Source: Candidatus Alkanophagales archaeon (GTDB taxonomy: Archaea; Halobacteriota; Syntropharchaeia; Alkanophagales; B39-G2). From it: 16,432 nucleotides of DNA. Position numbers and translations under genes: made by a program. The notes beneath the pieces were generated by a model that was not told the DNA's origin, ran no database searches, and was given only the letters and a program-made list of their open reading frames with translations. Location of the stretch: the NCBI GenBank assembly GCA_003661185.1, contig QMVQ01000014.1, positions 1 through 16,432 of the forward strand, read 5' to 3'. This document shows positions 6,232 through 13,404 of the stretch, one piece after another (position 1 is the stretch's first letter; every line of letters begins with the position of its first letter).

Positions 6232-7302
6232 ATGCCGACTGGAAGCAGCAGATACAACAGCAATTATGTATCCAAAAAATGTGCAACCGACTGCGTAGCC
6301 AACAAGTGCGTAACGTTCTCAAAAAACGTTTTTATACCGGTAACTAACGTCTGCCGGAACGACTGCGCCTACTGCGGCTTCAAGGCGAGATGTCCCGAGG
6401 ATGCTTACCTGCTCAGCGAAGCCGATGTTTTAAGACTTCTACAGACGGCACGGCGTAAAGGCGCCGTCGAAGCGCTCTTCACGCTCGGCGAGAAGCCCGA
6501 GGACTCAAAGTTTCCTCCTTACAAAAGCTGGCTGAAAGAGCTCGGCTACGACTCGACGCTTGAGTATTTGCGGGCGCTTTGCGAGCTTGCCATCCATGAA
6601 AGCATGCTGCCACACACGAACGCCGGCATTCTCAGCTATGAAGAGCTGCGTTTTCTGAGGGACGTAAATGCGTCGATGGGCTTGATGCTTGAGACCATCG
6701 CCTGCGTGCGTGCGCACGAGAGGTCGCCGGGGAAGAAGCCAGAACTGCGGCTTAAGACTATTGCAGACGCTGGGAAGCTCAGAATACCGTTCACGACGGG
6801 AATCCTCGTCGGCATCGGCGAGACGTTTTCGGACATCGTCGCCTCGCTTGAAGCTATAAAACGGCTTCATGAGAAATACGGGCACATTCAGGAAGTGATA
6901 ATACAGCCGTTCCGCCCGAAACCGAATACGCCAATGCGCAACGAATCGCCGCCAAGCGTCGAGCTGCTGAAGCGAGCGGTAAGTGTCGCCCGCCGAATAT
7001 TACCGGCGGAGGTTGCCATTCAAATACCGCCGAACCTCGTCCCGCCAAGGCGGCTGCGTGAGTTTCTGGAGCTGGGAGCGTCGGACCTCGGCGGAATCTC
7101 CGAAGTTACCTTGGACTTTATCAACCCCGAAGCGGCATGGCCGAGCGAGAAGGAGCTTGCGACGGCGGTGAAGCCGTTCTTGCTCAGGGAGCGTCTGCCG
7201 CTATATCCGAGATTTGTGCAACGAGGCTGGTATAGCGAGACACTTTCGGCGCTCGTGAAACGACATTCCGACGCTGCGGGATTCAGGCGGAGAGATGCAT
7301 AG
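6232..7302 (+). CDS. cofG: 7,8-didemethyl-8-hydroxy-5-deazariboflavin synthase subunit CofG
   Basis: A radical SAM enzyme. With CofH and SAM it forms the deazaflavin FO, the chromophore of coenzyme F420. The 356-residue protein has the CxxxCxxC cluster C-R-N-D-C-A-Y-C-G-F (Cys41, 45, 48), preceded by S-K-N-V-F-I-P-V-T-N-V as in CofG. FTLGEKPE, M-L-P-H-T-N-A-G and T-T-G-I-L-V-G-I-G-E-T follow, all typical of the family, as is Q-E-V-I-I-Q-P-F-R-P-K-P-N-T-P-M. The N-terminus is about 25-30 residues longer than usual and adds three cysteines (Cys17, 21, 26); no in-frame start lies between. It is the last gene of the operon, where other archaea often have eno and rpsB. Confidence 0.95.
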   Translation: MPTGSSRYNSNYVSKKCATDCVANKCVTFSKNVFIPVTNVCRNDCAYCGFKARCPEDAYLLSEADVLRLLQTARRKGAVEALFTLGEKPEDSKFPPYKSWLKELGYDSTLEYLRALCELAIHESMLPHTNAGILSYEELRFLRDVNASMGLMLETIACVRAHERSPGKKPELRLKTIADAGKLRIPFTTGILVGIGETFSDIVASLEAIKRLHEKYGHIQEVIIQPFRPKPNTPMRNESPPSVELLKRAVSVARRILPAEVAIQIPPNLVPPRRLREFLELGASDLGGISEVTLDFINPEAAWPSEKELATAVKPFLLRERLPLYPRFVQRGWYSETLSALVKRHSDAAGFRRRDA

Positions 7303-7321
7303 TAGGCGCTTTACGGCTCTC

Positions 7322-7358
7322 GGCGTTCAGGACGTGCTGAGCATTAGCGTCCGACGCC
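7322..7358 (+). other. Structured intergenic sequence: hairpin with an alternative pairing
   Basis: In the gap after cofG, GGCGT (7322-7326) pairs with ACGCC (7354-7358) and GGACG (7330-7334) with CGTCC (7348-7352), enclosing a 13-base loop. CGCCA (7355-7359) can instead pair with TGGCG (7366-7370) around GTTCAA, and the two folds exclude each other. It could be a processing or termination structure for cofG, or a small RNA. No known RNA family is recognised. Its first 15 bases (TCGGCGTTCAGGACG) match the tRNA-Pro anticodon arm except at one base. Confidence 0.4.
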
Positions 7359-7399
7359 AGTTCAATGGCGAGTTATTTGACTGATAGGCTATTGAAGTG

Positions 7400-7422
7400 T
7401 AAAGAGAAGCCAATGCTCTTTA
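7400..7422. promoter_or_regulatory. Inverted repeat overlapping the chaperonin promoter, operator candidate
   Basis: TAAAGAG (7400-7406) and CTCTTTA (7416-7422) form a perfect 7-base inverted repeat with a 9-base spacer. Its right arm overlaps the TATA-like box TTTAAAT (7419-7425). From that box a start site about 25 bases on falls close to the chaperonin ATG 7452, giving a leader of a few bases. A second AT-rich block at 7437-7444 is too close to the ATG to act as TATA box. Repressor sites overlapping TATA boxes are known for archaeal heat-shock genes, but no match to a published operator is claimed. Confidence 0.45.
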
Positions 7423-7451
7423 AATCTTAAAGCTAATTTATAAAAAGAGAC

Positions 7452-9101
7452 ATGGCAAAAATCGAGCTGCCGCCGGGGGAGGTGCCGCCGGAGGAGGTGC
7501 AGGAGGCGAACGTTCTGGTATGTGCGGCATTTTCGGAGATGTTCAAGCCGATGCTCGGACCATTAGGCTCGAAAAAGCTCATAATGAAGGGCGCCTTAGA
7601 GGGCAAGGCGCCAGACCTTGTTGCGAATAACGCTTATGCTATTATAAGGGAGCTGAAATATGGGCATCCGACTGCAGATTTGATAATAGAGGCAGGATTG
7701 TCACAGGGGCAAGACGCCGGCGACGGCGTCGCTACGGTCCTCATTTTAATCGGCGAGCTTGTCAAGCGTGGCTACGAGCTTAAACTCAGCGGCGTCCACC
7801 AGAACACGATAGTCAGTGGCTACGAGAAGGCGCTCAAAGAGACTTTTAAGATTTTGGATGGGATGGCAAGGACCGTGGACGTCAACAGCGATGGCATCCT
7901 GGAGAACGTAGCACTTTCTGCGTTGAAAAAGAGCGACTATTGGGACGAACGTAAGCTCGCTGAGATAATAGTGCGAAGCGTTCGTAGGATTGAGGACGTG
8001 CGTCCGATAGACGTGGACGACGTGACGCTCGTCTCGCAGACCGGCGCCGCCGTCTACGACACGAAGTTCTTCGACGGCGTAGTTGTGGACCGCGAAGTTC
8101 TTGGAGACCTGCCGAAACGCATAGAGGGCGCAAAAATAGCGCTGCTCGACTACCCTATCGAACACAAGGAGCCGAAGTCGAAGGTGCGGCGTGCAGGACG
8201 CCAGCAGGACGTTTACGTGAAGATAACGGCGCCATCACAGCTCTCAACCTTCATGAGGCAACGAAGAGCGCTCTTCGAAGAGATTGTCGAGCGTGTTGTT
8301 GAGAGCGGCGCCAATGTTCTGTGCTGCCAGCAGGGCGTTGACGACGAGGCTTTGGACCTTTTCAGGGACGCAGGGGTCATGGCATTGAAGCGAGTGAAGA
8401 ATACAGACCTCAAGCGGCTGAAGCGGGCGACCGGCGCAGACATCGTGAAGAACGTCGAAGACTTGACGCCTGAGAAGCTCGGATACGCAGAGCTCGTCCA
8501 TGAGGTCGAGGTGGGCAATGAGAAATACGTATTTTTCGAAGGTTGCCCCTATCCGAAGGCTTCTGCGATTATTCTGCGAGGGGCGTCCAACAGAGTTTTA
8601 GAGGGCGTGGTGAGCCAGGTCAAAAGTGCGCTGCACTGCGTCGCCGCTACCATCGAGGACGGCAAAGTCTTGCCGGGGGGCGGCGCCGCTGAGATTGAGG
8701 TGACAAAACACCTTCGGAAGTTTGCAAACTCGCTTCCGGGCAAGGAGCAACTCGCCGTCAACGCATTTGCGGACGCTCTCGAGACGATACCGTTGACGCT
8801 TGCAAAGAACTGCGGCTTAGACCCCATGGACACGCTCGTCGCGCTAAGGGCGGAGCATACCGACAGGAACAGAAATGCGGGCATTTCCGCAAAGGAGAAG
8901 AAGATAAAGGACGCTTTCGAGACTGGAATTTTTGAGCCTTTGAGGATAAAAAAGAAGGCAATCATGTGCGCGACGTCCGCCGCCATCCAGATACTCAAAA
9001 TCGAAGACCTCCACATTGCAAAACGCAAAGAGGAAAGGAAACTCGACATCGAAAAGGAAGCGCCAGAGTTTAGGTTTAAGGGCGGGAGGATTAAATATTA
9101 G
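7452..9101 (+). CDS. Divergent thermosome (group II chaperonin) subunit, probably hydrolysis-impaired
   Basis: 549 residues, full family length with equatorial, intermediate and apical domains. The apical domain with helical protrusion is recognisable (V-Y-V-K-I-T-A-P-S-Q-L, then ANVLCCQQGVDD and R-A-T-G-A-D-I-V), as are L-P-G-G-G-A-A-E (408-414) and N-C-G-L-D-P-M-D (453-460). The nucleotide site is unusual. TNDGAT becomes A-N-N-A-Y-A (58-63), putting Asn60 at the family Asp, and GDGTTT becomes G-D-G-V-A-T (90-95). In the segment usually read as E-D-A-L-H the protein has K-S-A-L-H, so Ser392 replaces the Asp that matches GroEL Asp398. Asp91 is kept. The C-terminus ends G-G-R-I-K-Y without the Gly/Met tail. 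It may be an inactive partner in a mixed ring. Single-gene unit with its own promoter. Confidence 0.92.
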   Translation: MAKIELPPGEVPPEEVQEANVLVCAAFSEMFKPMLGPLGSKKLIMKGALEGKAPDLVANNAYAIIRELKYGHPTADLIIEAGLSQGQDAGDGVATVLILIGELVKRGYELKLSGVHQNTIVSGYEKALKETFKILDGMARTVDVNSDGILENVALSALKKSDYWDERKLAEIIVRSVRRIEDVRPIDVDDVTLVSQTGAAVYDTKFFDGVVVDREVLGDLPKRIEGAKIALLDYPIEHKEPKSKVRRAGRQQDVYVKITAPSQLSTFMRQRRALFEEIVERVVESGANVLCCQQGVDDEALDLFRDAGVMALKRVKNTDLKRLKRATGADIVKNVEDLTPEKLGYAELVHEVEVGNEKYVFFEGCPYPKASAIILRGASNRVLEGVVSQVKSALHCVAATIEDGKVLPGGGAAEIEVTKHLRKFANSLPGKEQLAVNAFADALETIPLTLAKNCGLDPMDTLVALRAEHTDRNRNAGISAKEKKIKDAFETGIFEPLRIKKKAIMCATSAAIQILKIEDLHIAKRKEERKLDIEKEAPEFRFKGGRIKY

Positions 9102-9124
9102 TCCCTTACCTTAGACGCACCTGT

Positions 9125-9146
9125 GCAGAGTGTTTGCCACTGCTGC
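9125..9146. terminator. Hairpin between converging chaperonin and secD genes
   Basis: GCAG-AGTG (9125-9132) pairs with CACT-(G)-CTGC (9138-9146) around TTTGC, an 8-base-pair stem with one bulged G, placed in the 55-base gap of two converging genes. No T-run follows on either strand, so its role as terminator is uncertain. Confidence 0.35.
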
Positions 9147-9156
9147 ATGCGTGGGG

Positions 9157-10947
9157 TCAGGCGATTTCTTGTATAATTCTCGCATACGCGGGTCTTGTAA
9201 TGAGCACGCCTATCAGTATTCCGACGATGGTAATGATTGCAAAGCCACGGAGCGTGCCGAGCGCCATGAGCGCTAAAGCGAGCATCGCAACCGCCGTCGT
9301 AGCCGCAGATGCAAATATTATGTTGAAAGCCTCAGCGACCCGTCGCAGGTAGACCTTTACGGGCGTTTTTCCCTTTTTCTTTTGCGTCGGTGGCGTTGCA
9401 GCGGCGCCGCTTAAAACTTCGTCGGTGATTATGACAAGCTGGTCGACGCCGGTTCCGATGACTGCGATGATGCCGGCGACACTTGGCAGATCGAGCTGCC
9501 AGCCGGTGGCAGCTGCGAAGCCCAGAATGATAATGACCTCGCAAATTAACGTCATAAGCATCGGGAGCACGATCCGCCCATTCCGATAACGCACGTAAAC
9601 AACAAGCGCCACGAGCATGAAGGCAAGAGCGGCGGCGAGAGCTGCCTCTCGGCGGAACTTCTCGCCGAGCGGCGCCGGAACTTCGCCCGAGCCTATGATT
9701 TCAACGGGCACGGGCAACGCCCCTGCCTTCAGGTGGATTATCAGCTCCTTTGCTGCCCGTCGCCCATCTTCGCCCTCACCGGTCTCCGCAATCAAGTTAT
9801 AAACGGGACGTGTCTTCAGCTCGTTTGCGAGGTCTGAAGAAAGCGGCGCACTGTATATTACAACGTCGTCAAGAAGCATCGCAAGCTCGTGACGCTCAGG
9901 GTCATCCACCGCTCCGTATTTTATGCATGCATCCTGCAGGGCGGCGGCGCCCTCCCTCGTCAACGTGAATGGCGCACCCCAACGCTCGACGTCGTCGCTA
10001 CGTCGCTGCTGCGGTATGGCGCCGACGCTCGCAATACCCTCGTCGCCGTAAAGAACGTGCACCGTTATGTTTTTGATTTCTTCGAGCCGCATGCCCTTCT
10101 TGATTTCGCCAGCCTCACCTGCCGTCTGTATTCTTATCTCGAACTTTCCGGGCTTCCCGATGAGCTTACGGGCGGTTGCTATGTCCACGCCTGCGAGGTC
10201 TATCAGGATTATGTCGGTGCCGACCGTCCTTATCGGAATATCCCGCAGCCCCAGCATGTTAAGCTTCGTCTCCATGATTTCCTTCGCCAAATCCCTCGTT
10301 CCGGGCGTCACGCCCTCCACAAAAAATTCCATGCCACGCTCGTCACGCCCGATGCTCGCATTCACAGCATCAAGCACGTTCTCCAGCTCTTCCTTCGAAA
10401 CGAGCTTCCTTATTTCGTAAATCTCGACGCCTCGATAAACTGCAGGCTCAACATCTGCACCCAATGCATCCTCCAAATACCTTGTCACGACATAGCCCTC
10501 ATCTGCCGTTATCGTAATTCTCGTGATGTTTCCAGTTTCCGTGACATTTTCCGGCGGCGCCGATAACCGCTCGATGGAAATGCTGCCGATATTCAGCGCT
10601 TCAAGCTCTTCATTGGTTAGAATTGCCGCAGTCTCAAGAACCACAGCGGTCTCGTTCTCTGCCACTATTTCTACGGATGTGTTCTCGCCTCTCCCCCTCA
10701 AAAGTCCCAGAATCTCGTGTTTTATAATTTCGCCTTTGTCTGCTTCAACCTTCACGAGAACGCCCTCAAGCTTCAGTTGCAAGTAGGAGCCGCCGACTAA
10801 ATCCAAACCAAATTTCAGGTTCCCGTTAGTGCCTGCCCCTACGGGTGGCGGCGGATAAACGTAAATCACGAACAACGACAATAACACAAAAACCAAGAAA
10901 ACCAACACCCGCACATCTCTAAGCAAGCCGCCACGCTCACTTACCAC
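9157..10947 (-). CDS. secD: Protein translocase accessory subunit SecD
   Basis: 596 residues from GTG 10947. SecD with SecF uses the proton motive force to help pull secreted proteins through SecY. One N-terminal membrane segment (about 13-31) is followed by K-F-G-L-D-L-V-G-G, the conserved SecD start of the large extracytoplasmic domain. That domain has M-L-G-L-R-D-I-P-I-R and G-K-P-G-K-F-E-I-R. Near the C-terminus five membrane segments include A-V-I-G-T-G-V-D-Q-L-V-I-I-T-D-E, the membrane motif with the conserved Asp. The start is set by GGAGGTG (10960-10954) six bases upstream. A reading from 11049 is rejected because it overlaps secF by over 100 bases. The start overlaps the secF end by 11 bases, so the genes are coupled. 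Confidence 0.95.
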   Translation of the reverse strand: MVSERGGLLRDVRVLVFLVFVLLSLFVIYVYPPPPVGAGTNGNLKFGLDLVGGSYLQLKLEGVLVKVEADKGEIIKHEILGLLRGRGENTSVEIVAENETAVVLETAAILTNEELEALNIGSISIERLSAPPENVTETGNITRITITADEGYVVTRYLEDALGADVEPAVYRGVEIYEIRKLVSKEELENVLDAVNASIGRDERGMEFFVEGVTPGTRDLAKEIMETKLNMLGLRDIPIRTVGTDIILIDLAGVDIATARKLIGKPGKFEIRIQTAGEAGEIKKGMRLEEIKNITVHVLYGDEGIASVGAIPQQRRSDDVERWGAPFTLTREGAAALQDACIKYGAVDDPERHELAMLLDDVVIYSAPLSSDLANELKTRPVYNLIAETGEGEDGRRAAKELIIHLKAGALPVPVEIIGSGEVPAPLGEKFRREAALAAALAFMLVALVVYVRYRNGRIVLPMLMTLICEVIIILGFAAATGWQLDLPSVAGIIAVIGTGVDQLVIITDEVLSGAAATPPTQKKKGKTPVKVYLRRVAEAFNIIFASAATTAVAMLALALMALGTLRGFAIITIVGILIGVLITRPAYARIIQEIA

Positions 10948-11941
10948 GCCGCACACCTCCCCTTTGCGGCTTTGCCGCCTTCTCCACTCTCGCTGTTTTT
11001 GCGCCCTTCCGCCGCTCTGCAGGCGCACGAGCAGCCGCCCGTTCGCCAAGATAAAAGCGGAGGACGCCGGCGTTGAACATCCATGTGTTCATCAAGTCTG
11101 CAAAAAGCCCGAAGATGAGCACGATGGAAATATCTCTGAGCAGCGGTATCGGCGCATAGTATTCCGAAAACAAGGACATGCACGCTGCCACGACGAACAT
11201 TGCGAAGATGGCAGAAAGCGTCGTCGAGGTCATGGTCAGCCCTGTTCGCATTGCTTCCTTTAATCTCTCAAGAACCTTCAGCATACCGCTTTTCTTACTC
11301 CTACCCGTCACGGGACTTGAGCGTAAGAGTTTTGTCGTCAGGAGTATGTTGCTGTCCACGGAGTAGCCGATGAGCATGAGAAGCGCAGCGACCGTTCCCA
11401 AGGAAAGCTCTAAACGCACTAAATTCAAGCATGCAGCCGCGATTATGATGTCGGACACTGCGCAGAAAACGATTGCTGCGGCGGGCACGGGCGTTCTGAA
11501 AACTATGAAAATGACTATCGCCATCAGCAAGAACGCAATCACGAGCGCTTTGACCGTTTGTGCTTGTGCTTCCTTGCCGAACAGCGGACTTACGTCCTTT
11601 ATTTCGTAATCGGGGTAGCTGGTGACGAGCTGGATGAGTTTCTCCTTCTCCTCATTGCTCATCGGTCCGAACTGCAAGATTTTCTCGTCGCCTGCCTCTC
11701 GGATGATGACGTTCGGGAACTCTGAGAATTTTGCAAGGAGTTCGTCTTTGCTCTCCGCCGTCGTAATTCTCACGAGTGTGCCGCCCGTGAAGTCCATGCC
11801 GAGCTTGACTGGCGTCCCGAAGGCGAGTTGTGAATATGCAAGCACGCTCGCCGCCAGCAGCAACACAATTAACGGGACCACAACGAGCCTCTTTGCGTCA
11901 AACCCCGTAACCCTCTCGACTACAGCGTCCAGCAGCGGCAT
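10937..11941 (-). CDS. secF: Protein translocase accessory subunit SecF
   Basis: 334 residues from ATG 11941 (AGAGGG eight bases upstream; in-frame GTG 11947 is too close to it). The SecF signatures are G-M-D-F-T-G-G-T-L-V-R-I after the first membrane segment and L-I-G-Y-S-V-D-S-N-I-L-L-T-T-K in the membrane domain, with M-T-S-T-T-L-S-A following. The last TM segment leads to F-N-A-G-V-L-R-F-Y-L. The final 35 residues or so form a Lys/Arg-rich cytoplasmic tail (13 basic, 3 acidic) absent from short SecF proteins. Archaea place secF before secD, as here. The gene begins 19 bases after the CoA-transferase-family gene, so all are likely on one transcript. Confidence 0.95.
   Translation of the reverse strand: MPLLDAVVERVTGFDAKRLVVVPLIVLLLAASVLAYSQLAFGTPVKLGMDFTGGTLVRITTAESKDELLAKFSEFPNVIIREAGDEKILQFGPMSNEEKEKLIQLVTSYPDYEIKDVSPLFGKEAQAQTVKALVIAFLLMAIVIFIVFRTPVPAAAIVFCAVSDIIIAAACLNLVRLELSLGTVAALLMLIGYSVDSNILLTTKLLRSSPVTGRSKKSGMLKVLERLKEAMRTGLTMTSTTLSAIFAMFVVAACMSLFSEYYAPIPLLRDISIVLIFGLFADLMNTWMFNAGVLRFYLGERAAARAPAERRKGAKTARVEKAAKPQRGGVRRGK
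10954..10960 (-). promoter_or_regulatory. Ribosome binding site of secD inside the end of secF
   Basis: GGAGGTG on the minus strand, six bases before GTG 10947. The same bases encode Gly-Gly-Val in the basic tail of SecF, so tail sequence and secD translation signal constrain each other. Confidence 0.8.
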
Positions 11942-11960
11942 CGGCACTTCCCTCTAAAGG

Positions 11961-13124
11961 CTACACAACTCCTTCTTCTTTCAGCTTTTTCATCTCATCC
12001 TCGCTGTAACCTAATTCCCTTAAAATCTCGTCGGTATGCTCGCCGAGCACCGGCGGCGGCGTTCTTATTTCACGACAGTCAAATCCCGAAAATCTTATCG
12101 GGAAAACTATTTGTTTCAGCTTTTCTCCCTGCCGCTCTATTTCTGTGAGCAGACCACGATGTTTGATCTGGGGGTCTGAAAATACTTCGTTCAGCCTGTA
12201 AACAGGGGCGCACGGCACCTCTGCCGCCCTCAAAATGCGCACCCACTCGTCCCTGCTTTTCTCCTTGAAGATGCGTCGTAATTCATTCAAAACGAGCTCC
12301 CGCCGCTCGCCTTTCGCATACTGGTCGTTGATAAGGTCGTTACGGCGGAGCACCTTGCATAGATTCTCCCAGAACCACGTCTCGACGATGCCAAGTGAGA
12401 TATAGCCATCTTTCGTCTCGAAGATGCCGTAACCCAACGAGTCGCCGACGACGACGTGCTCAGGCATCGTTTCACGGCGGTCTGCGAAGTATGCGGAAAA
12501 GTGCATGCTCATCCAAGAAAGGACTCCATCAACCATGGAAACGTCGATGTAAGTGCCCATCCCCGTCTTTTCTCTGTAAAGTAGCGCCGCCAGTATGGAG
12601 AAAGCGGCGAACATCGAGCCACAGAGGTCTGCGATGAGCAAGCTCGCAGAGCATGGCCTTTCGTTTAAGCCGAGAACGCCCGCATATGATAAATAGTCTA
12701 TGTTATGCCCGACGACGTCCTTGTAAGGGCCGTCCTGCCCGAATCCTGAAATCGAGCAATATATGATCCTGGGGTTTATCTTCTTAACATCCCCGTAGCC
12801 AACGCCCAAACGGTCAACGACGCCTGGTCTGAAGCCCTCCATGACGACATCCGCACCCTTCGCTAACTTGTAGAATATTTCCTTTCCCTTCTCGGCTTTC
12901 AGGTTTAAAGTGATGCTCTTCTTGTTCCTGTTCATTCCCAAGAAGCCCGCCCCTTCCCCTTTTACGAGCGGCGGGAGCCTCCTTGCATAATCGCCGCCGT
13001 CCTTCCGCTCAACTTTTATGACCTCAGCGCCGAGGTCTGCGAGTAGCATCGAACAATAGGGTCCTGGGAGGAACTGCGTCAAGTCTATGATTCTAACTCC
13101 CTCTAAAGGACGTTTCGCCGACAT
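11961..13124 (-). CDS. CaiB/BaiF-family enzyme, AMACR-like (alpha-methylacyl-CoA racemase type)
   Basis: 387 residues. The N-terminal Rossmann part has P-L-E-G-V-R-I-I-D-L-T-Q-F-L-P-G-P-Y, L-A-D-L-G-A-E-V-I-K-V-E and L-N-L-K, family hallmarks. G-H-N-I-D-Y (His140) and A-D-L-C-G-S (Asp166) match the His/Asp acid-base pair of alpha-methylacyl-CoA racemase (GHDINY and ADF in that group). In formyl-CoA transferase the Asp is the covalent nucleophile and the His motif differs. So racemisation of 2-methylacyl-CoA is slightly favoured over CoA transfer, but the two cannot be separated without experiment. The CoA-binding C-terminal domain (E-V-P-C-A-P-V-Y) is complete. It lies between a small membrane protein gene and secF, an unexplained neighbourhood. 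Confidence 0.9.
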   Translation of the reverse strand: MSAKRPLEGVRIIDLTQFLPGPYCSMLLADLGAEVIKVERKDGGDYARRLPPLVKGEGAGFLGMNRNKKSITLNLKAEKGKEIFYKLAKGADVVMEGFRPGVVDRLGVGYGDVKKINPRIIYCSISGFGQDGPYKDVVGHNIDYLSYAGVLGLNERPCSASLLIADLCGSMFAAFSILAALLYREKTGMGTYIDVSMVDGVLSWMSMHFSAYFADRRETMPEHVVVGDSLGYGIFETKDGYISLGIVETWFWENLCKVLRRNDLINDQYAKGERRELVLNELRRIFKEKSRDEWVRILRAAEVPCAPVYRLNEVFSDPQIKHRGLLTEIERQGEKLKQIVFPIRFSGFDCREIRTPPPVLGEHTDEILRELGYSEDEMKKLKEEGVV

Positions 13125-13133
13125 TTTTCGCCA

Positions 13134-13355
13134 CTACTCACTACCGGTGTCCGCAGCCGCCGCTTCCTTCTTTTCTCTTAACCTGTCTCTGACGTCACTC
13201 ACGCCTATCATCAGGAAAATAACGCCGACGAGCAGCACTGCAACGCCCACGACGCCCTCCAGCACCATTAAAAATTGCTGCCTGAACACATAGATGCCAA
13301 AGGCGCCGAGCGCCATCAAAAGCAGCCCGCCCAAGAGGCTTGCATACGGGTTCAT
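13134..13355 (-). CDS. Small two-segment membrane protein, function unknown
   Basis: 73 residues from ATG 13355, with GGTGGTGAG directly before the start. Two hydrophobic helices (about 6-24 and 30-53) are joined by a short F-R-Q-Q-F turn, and a charged, Glu/Lys/Ala-rich tail follows (R-D-R-L-R-E-K-K-E), probably cytoplasmic. No family is recognised. It is the first gene of the unit that continues into the AMACR-like gene (9-base gap), secF and secD, and is preceded by its own TATA-like box. The context would allow a role near the Sec machinery, but that is only inference. Confidence 0.75.
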   Translation of the reverse strand: MNPYASLLGGLLLMALGAFGIYVFRQQFLMVLEGVVGVAVLLVGVIFLMIGVSDVRDRLREKKEAAAADTGSE

Positions 13356-13387
13356 CTCACCACCACCGTTTATTCTACTCGCAACAC

Positions 13388-13395
13388 ATTTAAAA
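13388..13395 (-). promoter_or_regulatory. TATA-like box of the small membrane protein-secFD unit
   Basis: TTTTAAAT on the minus strand. A start site about 25 bases downstream falls near 13365, leaving a leader of roughly 10 bases that still contains the GGTGGTGAG binding site. Confidence 0.6.
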
Positions 13396-13404
13396 GTTTT
13401 GAAG

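Noticed and set aside
7322..7372. H/ACA or C/D guide RNA
   Set aside because: There is no ACA box at the expected distance, no pseudouridylation pocket, and no paired C and D boxes; the CTGA at 7381 has no partner.
7303..7400. Intron-containing or split tRNA-Leu in the gap after cofG
   Set aside because: The anticodon-arm-like piece has loop TTCAGGA, but no D arm, no proper T arm and no acceptor stem could be placed around it.
10948..11049. ATG 11049 as secD start
   Set aside because: It would overlap secF by over 100 bases and add a polar, Arg-rich leader before the signal anchor. GTG 10947 has an ideal binding site.
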